From Doryteuthis pealeii (lineage: Eukaryota; Mollusca; Cephalopoda; Myopsida; Loliginidae), in contig CM042160.1 of assembly GCA_023376005.1 (NCBI GenBank), positions 84,743,229-84,807,228 of the forward strand: 64,000 bases of DNA. The letters are read 5' to 3'. Positions 54,301-64,000 of this stretch are shown here, piece by piece. Position 1 is the stretch's first letter, and each line of letters opens with the position of its first letter. A program made the position numbers and the translations under genes. The notes under the pieces are model-generated. The model made no database searches, was not told the origin of the DNA, and worked only from the letters and a program-made list of their open reading frames with translations.

Positions 54301-57300
54301 TTTTCTAGCCAGAATAATAATAGTTTTAAAACAGGACCGGAAACCATATTCGGGGGTTGATGTGTGATAGAGATTTACATTACAGTAGCAAATCTTGAAA
54401 AACTACTCATTCTAAACAATTCAATTCATTCTTGTATAACTTTAGCATAAATACATGTAAATCTTGACAATGTGCAAATTTTACTCTATTTACATAGAAA
54501 ATAGGTTAGTTTCAAAATCTCATTATCTAGAGTACAAAAGCAAAAGTTTGAAGAGAATAATGGCCATTTTCTATACTTCTACCAGATTAACAATTAAGAA
54601 ATAACACATGCTATAAGGGAACAAAGTTTGTCTTACATAGTGTCATCCAGGGCAGAAAAGAAAAGTTTGATAGAGAATGATGACGATTTCTATACTTTTA
54701 CAATTAAGCATTAAAATAATGCGTAATATTTTCAGCACTAAAAATTTGCTCTTTCATCGATTATACTATTCCAGTACAGAAAAAACATATAGTTTCAATG
54801 TGGATACATGGTCATATTCTCATATTTATATTTTTTACATTCCTTTCTACGATCTCACATCTATCATATATGGGAGAATTAAATAATCAAAATATTATGG
54901 GCAATGTATCTTTTGATTGTGCAGGTATTTGTCCGGCGGGGAGGAAACTAATAAAATAAACTGACTAACTAAATTATCAAAAAGAGCGAGATCTGTTGAC
55001 TAAATGATGAACATGTGTATGCTATAATTCTCACTATCAATCAAGATCTGCTGCTTTTTGATATTAAAGTACATTTATGGATTAGATTTGATTTTATGAT
55101 TTATTGTACAGGTAAGCTATCAAGTGAATACAAAGCTACCACACAATAACATGATAATCTTGGAATTTTTTTTTTTGGTCACATTGTATTCGAGCTTGTA
55201 GTGTTGAAAGTATCACGGTAAATTTGACTCATTATCCCATTGATATTTGTTTCTCATTCATGTCCTAGGAGGTCAACAAATCATGAAACAGACAATCTTG
55301 TCGGATGAATAGTCACAAGTCTTTTTCTACATAGGTATTATTTAACTGTAGTTCTCTGCGATAACGACTATGCTTTACGATTCAAGGTAATAATGGAGGC
55401 ATAGCCTGAACCTTGTTCAGCACCTCCGCCTCATTAATATCCATGCTTCTCTACGCAAACTTTTCTTTTCGGGGACCAGTCTTTGCTTCTCAGTAAGCGT
55501 ATATAAGAATAACATACATACTCACTCGCGTATGACGAACTAATAATTGTCTTACGATAAGACAATGACTATATGTTCCTTAATAGAGATTTGTTAGTTA
55601 TAGAAATTTATCCTTAATTAAGTATAAAGCTCCTACTGTCAGATTGAAGTTATTATATATAGAATTCAATGCAAAAAAGATAATAGGATCCTAATATTAT
55701 CTATGAAGGACTGAAAGTCCACCTGATTTTTGTTTTGCTTTTTGGCTACTTCTATGATTAGAGTTAAGGATTTTGAAGACTCCAGAAGCATACAAGCGAA
55801 GAGTGTTAAATATGATCTATTGGAATAGTAGGGAGTAAGCTTGCTAAGAGTATTCGAAAGTTTGCATACGGACAGGAGTGGTGAGGAGTTTGGCAACGTG
55901 AGTTTAGTTTGGATAGGGACTTAGATGCAAATGCTCAAGTTAATTGTGGTCGTGCTCAACAGTAACCGAGGACATTTTTCAATAGTGATATGATTCTTTA
56001 GGTGATAATTGAGTAAAAACTATGTATAAGAAAACAATTTTAAAAAGAACTAATACATCAACAAAAACAGTCAAATCAAGTGGTTGATCTATATACTTCT
56101 AAATAACACAATCAAACTAAGAAAACGACACAAGACACAGATATCCGCAAGAAATAAGTAGTTTCCGGAGACCCATTAGAAGACCGGTCCAGTAGGAGTA
56201 ATTGGCTCTGCTAGCACATAAAAGACGCAAAGACTGTGGTCTGTTATATTATTTTGAGATGTCGCATTTTTTCAGATGGGTACTAGATTGGGAAATACGC
56301 AAAAGTAAAGAAGGCTCTAAAACTGAAATATCAAAAATTGTGTATGCCATGAATAAAATCTTTAAAACTAAGCAACGACACTAAGAACATAAGGTAGTTC
56401 TACAATTGAAGCAAGTGGTTTAACCCATAGGAAAACAGAGAGAATTACCTGCTAGCATTCCAACAGAAATCTTAACAAATGTGCTCTGTCATCCGAGGTT
56501 CCAATTTTTCAAATGGTTAGACTGGGCCTAGACAAAAAACTAAAAGAGCTCTTGAAAAAAATAATATCAAGTGTTTGTGTTCAGTTAATAAAACTAAAGG
56601 ATCAAACGCACGCAAGAACAGATGTGTATCTCTAAGAGGGATTTTCTCTAACACGTCGAATAAGAGCAGAGAGAAATGCTTGGGGACTTCATGTTGTTTA
56701 CTGGTTTATTCTCTGCGTTCTTTTTTTTTTGCTCAGTTCCAATTATACCTTAGCATCCAGAGTCCAGAATATCAATACCCAGATCCAGATTCCAGTTATG
56801 CATAAAAATGGAGACGTAGCATAGATACTTTCTAATAGCGTATTTCATTTCTTTATCATTGGGTCCAAGCAAGTAACATTTGAGTATATTCCATTCTAAA
56901 TCATCTCAGGCCATGTCACCCACCCCTTCATTTTTTTGATCATGTTGTCCAGTGTGGATTATGTTTAAGTTTTAGAACAGATACTTTGAAGCTTCTTATT
57001 CCCAACATAATTTTCTTGGGGGTTAGAATTGATGTCGACTTTATGTTAGGCTTCTCAAATTTAAGGGAGGGGCGAAAATGGCGACTCTTTGGTTGATCTT
57101 TACTTGGTTCTGTCAAAATTTTGAGTTCTAGAATTTCCTTCTGACTTAACGAATATAATTGAGTCGTTCTATATTAATCAAGCATTTTTTGCCAATGGAT
57201 TTCCAAAAGATAGTTACTAAATAGTTTAAATCAACACAACTTGATAAGTTTTTATGGATGATTTCTGATTTTTTCATAGCACAGTATCAAAATTTATCTC

Positions 57301-60300
57301 CTGTAATGCTTGCACTGATTTCTATGATAAAACGTTTTTTCTATTATTATCCAGTTACTACTATTGGATTGAGAATCATTATTTTGTTTACCATCAAGAA
57401 GAGTAGTTTTGCATTTTTGCATCAGAACCGCGATAAAGCTTACAATTCAGAAATTGAAGGGGGTGGGTTGCCAACTTATATTACTGTTGATTGATTTGAA
57501 CGTGTAGTAATTTAACTTTATAAATCTTTAGTTTTAATTGTAACATTCTATTCGCGGTTGATGTTATCAAGACCAGTTTAAACATGTTAAAGCTTATTAT
57601 TCAATAAATTATATCACAGGTCTTTAACCTCAATTTATATTTCTATTTAACTCTCTCATTCAATCTGTCTTTATCCATTTCTTTATCTTAACTAATTCAA
57701 AACTTTGATCTATTAATCTTTTGTTTATATCAAGAAGGTCTATTAATCTTTTATTTCGGTTGTTGTTAAATCCGCGCCTATCTTTCCGCGCGTAACGTTC
57801 TGTTATTTTGATTTCTGTTTGACTTTTTATTATTTCAAGAGGGTTGTCAAGTTTAAGTTCGTCACAGTGGTAACGTATTGAATTGAGGCTCTTTATTGGG
57901 TTGTCTATTATTATTTTAATATAAGATTAAAATGAAGGAAGAAGGCAGGAAGAATTTTGTGATAAATTAGTTTACGAAGGAAGTTTGCTGATTCTTGTAT
58001 ATTTCGTATTAAGAACAGAATCTAATAGTAGAAAGATTTAATTATGTAGAAATTGAAGAACAGAGCAAGAGTCTATCCTAAAGTAAAAGTATTCAGTTAT
58101 AGATAGACGTGTGGAGGAATCGAATAATTATTAGATAGAAAGCGAAAGGATATTTTCATTGATAAGTAGAAGTAAATAGTAGTAGACTTTGGTGAATAAT
58201 GAAAGCCAAGAAAGAAATGATAAACGGATGGAATTTGTTATTAATACTCTAGAGTAGACCTGGTGGTTTTATAGGACATTCTTATACATGATAATAAGAT
58301 AATGTGGGTTAAAGTAAATTTATTTTAATAAGTTGATGAGTTGTGTAACGGGTATGTCCATCGTTTTCTATTGTACCATGACAATGTGTAAGTTTCAGAA
58401 GAAAGAAAAAGAGGAAGTCCCCAGATACAATTAAATAGTTCTTGTTTGATACTGTGTGACGTATTCAGATTACAGGTAAAATTACCTTTGGGAACCCCTA
58501 TTGTTTTATGGACCTGAATTAGTGGGTTTAATGGCACATTGCAAACGTTATTTAAATGCAATGATATCGCATGAAGAACTTGAAAGTTTACGCTTTATTA
58601 TACTAAATCATTTTGGTATGGATGTAATTTATGTTTATGTTATAATTTGTCGTTTGAAGTTATCTGTTTACTTAAGAATTGAATAGTCCAAGGAGAAGAT
58701 GTTCTTTTTAGACATGGGTTCCCTTGTATCCTAGGCGGCAATATGAGGTAAGTAAGGAATGTTATGTAGGACAATGTATTTAATAACATTACAATTATAA
58801 GAGATATTATTTAATCAATTTCGAATGTATTCAACTGTGAGCTTACTTGGTGGGTTAATCAATCGATAAAATTATTGGTTTTTTTTTAGTATTGTATATT
58901 CTAATAGTTATTTTGCCTTATCTAGCCATTGTTGAGTTAAGTAATTAATTAATTTCTAAGTATATAGCTCTTATAATAGTGAATTAATATCAAATAGTCA
59001 ATAAAAAAGCTGTTGAGAATTGTGCTGGTTAGAACGTTTTAATAATAATCTCGCTACTTCTACTTAAAGAAGGATTATTATATAAGATACAAGAAACGGA
59101 GGGTGTAAGATGAAAGTAAAGAGTTAGATGTGAAAAGAAAGAAGAGATATAGAAGAGGGAAAGACACCAGCACACAGGGAAAAATATGAGATAAGAACAT
59201 GAATAATTGATGGCAGAGAAGCAATGTAGGAGCACAAAGAAAAATAGAGCTATAAGTCTTTCGAAAGAGAATTGACTTGAAAAGTAAAAAGAAAGAAAGC
59301 GATAAGAAAAGAAAGAAGAAATAAAATGAAGAAAGAGAAACGACATGCAATAAGATATAATAATTATCTTGATTAAATGGAACGACTGGATGTCATTTTT
59401 CGCTGGTACTGTAGAGCTATCGTTCTCCTCATTTTTGTTTTCAGCGGCTTGTTGAACCGAAAGATCATAATGGGAATAAATTAAATTAACCCTTCTCACC
59501 TGGGTATTGGAGTTTATATGGTTGGCTTAAAAAGTGCTGGGGTCTTTTATAACACCTCCATTGCGTGTCGGGGTAAGCTACCTTATTGATATGATGAACA
59601 CTAATGATGGTATTTCTCCACTGTGATGGTATTCTGATATTCTTTGGTAGGTTTTATTCTGAATGCGTCATACTTTCGCTATCTCCATTAACCGGAAACT
59701 GTCAGTTATATTTCTTTTATACACTTATTATCATGTAATAGAGATATCGGCAGATTATGCCTATAGAGGACACAGAGATGTGAGAGGCTTTCCGTATGCA
59801 TCAATATTTTATTAGAGCATTCAACCCATCAGTATTTCACACTCTTGAAATGAAAAAAAAAAGAAGAAAAAAGAAAGAAGAAGAAGAAAAAAAATGTTGT
59901 CATACAAGATCAAATGTGCCAGTTTATTTATTTCGGTGAGGAACTTTTCAACCATTCAGAAAACTTACAGCTGTGTAAGTTATGGCTTTTACCAAAGATA
60001 ATTTCTTTGGCCTAGATCATCATAGGCGGTGTCTTATGCAGTCGCGTGACTTAAACAACATACAAAAAAAAAAAGCCCATGTTATTAGACCTATATTTAT
60101 GTCAGTAATGACACATTTTCCTATTCTACTAATATGAATCCATAAAACGGTGACAATTCAAAAACAGTTCTCTGTAATCTAATCAACCTAAACAATGATT
60201 CATCTAAAATAGATGTTTTATTTCATTCCGACACGTCACGTATTTCCGAGTTCGACCCTAGGGTTTCTGGCGTCCTGGGCACTCTGAACTTTGGCGACCT

Positions 60301-60460
60301 TTAAAGTAATGTAATATACATTTATTTATTTAGACTTGGCAGTGAAATAAATAAATAAGTAGATAAATAAATAAAATACGAGTTGCCTTCAAAAAGTGCT
60401 GAGACTAAAATAAAAAATAAAAATAAAAAATTTAAAAAATGAAAAGTTCCCCACGGGTCA
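54301..60460. other. AT-rich intergenic sequence
   Basis: Unique-looking DNA without recognised domains. Short open frames, such as 56575-56805 and 57258-57494, lack similarity, start context or splice evidence. GAAA-rich patch at 59270-59340, poly-A/GAA at 59855-59895, and (AAAT)n near 60340-60430. Confidence 0.55.
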
Positions 60461-60464
60461 GATT

Positions 60465-60560
60465 GGGCACAATGTCACTAATATGGGTCATCCCGCGAGG
60501 ATAGAACTCGTTTTTCAGTAGACTAGAGACTAGCTTGCTAATTATTACGCCACGACTAAA
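60465..60560 (-). repeat. SINE-B fragment
   Basis: GTCATCCCGCGAGGATAGAA, CTCGTTTTTCAGTAGACTAG and TTGCTAATTATTACGCCACG are the antisense of the SINE-B head and loop. Confidence 0.7.
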
Positions 60561-60592
60561 ATAAACAACGACTGAAACGTTCCCTTGAAGAT

Positions 60593-60628
<36 letters not shown>

Positions 60629-60655
60629 TTGCGCTAATAGCATGGATACCAATGC

Positions 60656-60704
<49 letters not shown>

Positions 60705-60720
60705 GCCCACTATCTCTCTG

Positions 60721-60750
<30 letters not shown>
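60593..60750. repeat. (ATC)n and (CT)n microsatellites
   Basis: About eleven ATC units at 60593-60627 and two CT-rich blocks at 60657-60702 and 60710-60750. Poly-Ser and poly-Arg/Glu frames over them are artefacts. Confidence 0.93.
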
Positions 60751-60751
<1 letters not shown>

Positions 60752-60925
60752 GTCACTGGCCCTGGCCGGTCTTCCGCACAGTACCCAGAATCCGTAAAGC
60801 ACGTAGCACCGGGAACCATGGGTAGCAGCATGGTGGATGTAAAGCAAGGTGGATAAACCAAAAGCAGGTGAACGGCGGGCTTCCCAAAGATGCTGGGCGG
60901 AGGAAACTCACCCATGACATATAGA
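60751..60925 (-). other. GC-richer segment, possible exon
   Basis: About 170 bp of balanced composition between simple repeats and AT-rich DNA. The minus strand stays open from an ATG at 60915 for about 55 codons before the CT tract. No domain is recognised and no clear splice sites were established. Confidence 0.25.
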
Positions 60926-60929
60926 GCAT

Positions 60930-61570
60930 CTATTCCAGCAAGTTCTCCTTTGTTCGAAGCACCTATGAAACTATTCTTTTTTGATCTGAAGTTGTACGCT
61001 AATTACTATGAACGCGACTAACGCGAATTCTTCCGTTCCATATTTCTCATATTGGCGGGAACTACTATGAAGAGGAGAAAGGAGTGACATTTGAGAGATA
61101 CTAACCTTCAAAAAGAAAGTCGACGCTTCACCAGAAAACACCAGAAAACACTGAAAAAAAAGGGCTTGTTTTAGGGACAGTACGAAGGAGTGGGTCGTTG
61201 AGGGGAGAAATAGAAGAGGCGACTCTACAAAAGGGGAGGAAGTGTTCCCCCTTTGTCTATGTATTACTGAACTTTTAAGGGGGTTTCTTCTACTTTTTTT
61301 GTTTCTTGTAACACGTTTTCTTTTGAACACTTTACTCGTGTGTCTACACTGTTCCTGTGTTTGCTTTATTTTCAAATTCCTTCTGCCAACAACCTTTTAG
61401 ACTATCAAGAAGGGATCATCCATTTTTGGAGATAAAGACAAGGGAGGTTTATTTCATTCCTGTTCTTGAGTTTTATTTATCTTGTTTCCGTATTATTGTT
61501 TCGTTGTTTTATTTATTTCATTGTTTTATTATTTTATTATTTTATTTATCTGGTCTCGGTATTATTGTTA
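60930..61570. other. Unassigned sequence
   Basis: No supported gene; the 134-codon minus-strand frame at 60971-61375 shows no domain and no coding signature I could recognise. Confidence 0.5.
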
Positions 61571-61572
61571 TT

Positions 61573-61780
61573 GGAGGCGCGTGGTCTAATGGTTAGAGTC
61601 GTAGGAAATGGACACGTCGACCCGAGTTCAATTCCTCGACGAAACTGTTTGCATTTCACAAGGTGCTAATACCCTTAGGAAAGGTAGGAATCCAATTCTC
61701 CCTCCAGCTATGGGTAAATAGCAGGGCAGATTGGGCTCTTTAACCAGGACTAGGTAACCAGTCTAGAAGAAAGATGTTGA
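61573..61780 (+). repeat. SINE-C, 3' truncated
   Basis: Head GGAGGCGCGTGGTCTAATGG, with B-box-like GAGTTCAATTCCTCG. Body GCTAATACCCTTAGGAAAGG, CTATGGGTAAATAGCAGGGC, ending GTAACCAGTCTAGAAG. Confidence 0.85.
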
Positions 61781-62846
61781 GAAATTTCAATATATAAGGT
61801 GTGTGATGGATCCCCGCTCCTACTTATAGACGGCTATAATCATGTGGCCCATCTCTTGGCCAATTACTGGCAGTACTCTGAGGTTGATACAATACTTAAA
61901 CCAACCGCTACGTGACATAATTACTTTGAACCTTCGTGGACGACGGACATAGGATTAAATCACTGGACCTTTAACAATACGCAGGATAGGACTTATTCAC
62001 TTACCAAAGGATTCCATAACTCAGGACTTACTTACTTTAAGCCCTTTTCAACTGGCCAAGGATGGCATTTAAAAACTTTACAATAAATAAATAGAGGTTC
62101 TCTGTAATTAGCATTTGATACTTATCAGTTTAGAGGATTTACAATTAAAACTTGTTCAAGGTATCTGGAAATTCTAAGTGAATAAAAGTTTTCATTATAT
62201 CGTTGACGCGTTCAATATCTTCCCGGTGTTTATTACTCAAATCAGTTCCCCTTTTTAATGTGAATCTATCGAATGTATTTTATTGCAAAAAACACACATG
62301 CGCAGTGGCGACACTTCACTTGTTGAGCATCGCTAATGGAAATCCATACAACTGAAGCGAATGAATGCAATTGTATATAAGCGATGTTCACAACTGCAGC
62401 GCCATTAGGATTATAAAACGCTCATTGCTCTGGTACAGGCAACCGGACGCAACTTACTCTCATCTCCTGGTTACCATTAATTAGCAGGAAGAAATACGCG
62501 CTTAGGAATTGATTTTTTTTTAATTTTTTTATTTTATTCTTCTGTTTTTTTTTGTTTGTTTTTTTTTTTGTCTATTCGATTGAAGTTGGTTCAAAAACTT
62601 AAATTGAATGAAAAGAACGCGTTTATTGTGCTGTGACATACTTCCCATTTTCTTTCTTTCTTTCTTTCTTTCTTTTTTGAACGTAAAAGATTTCGACTTC
62701 CATTAGGGTTTCCCACCCCACCCTCCCCCCTTCACTTTATCAATAATACATCAAAGATGGCCTTCTTCTCGAGATAATCTGACAACACCGACCAACCTGA
62801 TTCTCGCCGGAACTCAGCTATATTACACCGTATTAGATTGTATTAG
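61781..62846. other. Unassigned AT-rich sequence
   Basis: No coding or structured feature is supported. (TTTC)n at 62650-62675 and a C-rich patch near 62713-62731. Confidence 0.55.
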
Positions 62847-62860
62847 ATGATATAGTATAT

Positions 62861-63153
62861 ATATATATTTACCAACCACTCCGCACGAGCAGGATGTGAC
62901 ACAAGGTCAATTTCTTTAAGCGGAGTTTAACAGGTTTGAATTCAGAGTTTTCATTCTCCTAGACTGGTTACCTAGCCAAGGTTATAAAGCCCAGTCTGCC
63001 CTGCTATTTACCCATAGCTGGAGGGAGAATTGGATTCATACCTTTCCCAAGGGTATTAGCGCTATGTGAAAATGCAAACAGCTTTGTCGAGGAATTGAAC
63101 TCGGATCGACGAGTCCATTTCCTATGACTCTAACCATTAGACCACGCGCCTCC
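62861..63153 (-). mobile_element. SINE-C, full length, with 14-bp target duplication
   Basis: The intact antisense copy that defines the family: tRNA-like head at 63075-63153 (complement of GGAGGCGCGTGGTCTAATGG), body, and 3' tail with CCTTGTGTCACATCC shared with SINE-B. It is flanked by ATGATATAGTATAT at 62847-62860 and 63154-63167. Confidence 0.92.
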
Positions 63154-63317
63154 ATGATATAGTATATAACATTCGAAAAGTGGTGTGGGGGTTGCTCAAA
63201 ATAGCTTTCCTCATCGACTTTCAATGATATTCATCTGGCATAAACAAAAAAGGTTTTCCTTACCCTTGACCCACAAAAAACCAAAAGAAATAAAATAGAA
63301 TTTTTAAAAAATCGGTG

Positions 63318-63525
63318 GAGCATCCGGCTAGGAATCACATGGTTCCTGGTTCGATACCGGCCCTCGCCAACTCAGCGTATGAGTAGCACAGGAATCTGTC
63401 CGGTAAAGTGAGGAGCTGATGGTAGGTGTGGCGCCCCCCACAGACGCCTCTGTCTAGCGCTAGGGAAAAGGGAATAGACTCCCTCGCTGTCTGGCTGATA
63501 CCGACTTTAGGCCACCCCGACGACG
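63318..63525 (+). repeat. SINE-A, 5' truncated
   Basis: It starts in the tRNA-like head (GAGCATCCGGCTAGGAATCA, GGTTCCTGGTTCGATACCGG) and ends GCCACCCCGACGACGACTAT. A short internal deletion lies near 63445. Confidence 0.88.
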
Positions 63526-63601
63526 ACTATACTTACATATTGTGTAGTTTCTTAAGTCCCCCGATGTTCAGCCTTCATCGAAAAGTAACCCATATACATA
63601 T

Positions 63602-63747
63602 ACAAGGTGTGTAAAAAAAAGTATCAAAATTTTTGGTACTTTTTGACACACCATGTATTCTGAAAAAAAATTAACGTTACATTTATTGGTCATTCCTATC
63701 TTGGTAAATACAGCTTCAATCTCTATATTTTTTGACTGACCTTGTAT
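63602..63747. repeat. Possible 146-bp mariner-type MITE
   Basis: Left end TACAAGGTGTGTAAAAAA and right end, read inwards, TACAAGGTCAGTCAAAAA form short terminal inverted repeats. The outermost TA could be the duplication. The interior has its own hairpin around 63604-63655. Confidence 0.5.
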
Positions 63748-63749
63748 GT

Positions 63750-64000
63750 CAAGGCCGCGAACTCTGACACAAAAGTCAAAACCCCAAAGAAACATACATA
63801 CATGCCAGAATAATCCTTGAAATTTGGGATTCAATTACGTCATCAGATTTTGGCGCTTAATTTGAGACTTTTCATCAGTTTCATCCTAGTTTGTCGCTCG
63901 ATCCAGACGCATCTACACACTCTCCAGCGAGACATACCACATTCTCTTGATCTTTCTTTTTTTTACCCGAGTTTGGTGGAATACATTGAACTCTTCTATA
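63750..64000. other. Unassigned end of window
   Basis: No gene or repeat match is supported in the last 250 bases. Confidence 0.5.

Noticed and set aside
1..64000. CRISPR arrays, operons or bacterial defence systems
   Set aside because: The direct repeats found are eukaryotic minisatellites, satellites and transposons; there are no spaced identical repeats with unique spacers and no prokaryotic genes.

Overview
The window is an AT-rich, repeat-dominated stretch of a metazoan nuclear genome. I see no bacterial or organellar features. tRNA-derived SINEs, mariner-like, LINE and Penelope-like relics, very long AT/GT/CT microsatellites and a split protein-coding exon with a GT donor suggest a lophotrochozoan, most likely a cephalopod such as an octopus. 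The organism call is an inference from repeat style, not a proven identification.

Protein-coding content is sparse. Two exons look like host genes, both on the minus strand. The first (23365-23970) is a first coding exon of 202 codons resembling the FAM83/DUF1669 family; it ends at a consensus splice donor. The second (32039-32292) encodes a complete C3HC4 RING finger and the start of a probable B-box, as in TRIM proteins, and then runs into an (AT)n/(GT)n tract. Other long open frames are microsatellite or satellite translations, or decayed transposons.

Layout: 0-3.7 kb holds SINE and LINE pieces, with a 478-bp inverted-repeat transposon nested in a LINE. 3.8-14.5 kb holds SINEs, foldback repeats, a 525-bp hAT-like element with an 8-bp target duplication, and a 16-bp minisatellite. 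14.5-22.8 kb is mostly AT-rich unique sequence. 22.8-26.1 kb is the FAM83-like exon with its repeat-rich intron side and CT-rich upstream side. 26.3-33.7 kb holds SINEs, an internally deleted mariner, an LTR with a tRNA-Trp-type primer site, a palindrome with a hammerhead ribozyme, and the RING exon. 34-41.9 kb holds two 231-bp solo LTRs, a second hammerhead palindrome and a broken mariner-family transposon. 42.1-44.9 kb is a TC-rich satellite ending in a 100-N gap. 45-53.5 kb has more small indels in its repeats and includes a GAAA-rich tract and a Penelope-like GIY-YIG fragment. 53.5-64 kb is mainly AT-rich intergenic sequence with several SINEs.

The most interesting signal is a pair of unrelated palindromes (30716-31035 and about 39067-39240). 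Each carries, at its axis, all the conserved positions of a hammerhead ribozyme with matching stem I. At least one further family (20812-20990) has the same layout around a hammerhead-like but imperfect core. Hammerheads are known from Penelope-like retroelements, and a Penelope-like fragment is present in the window, so the likely reading is inverted terminal repeats of such elements or small non-autonomous derivatives. All alignments were done by eye.
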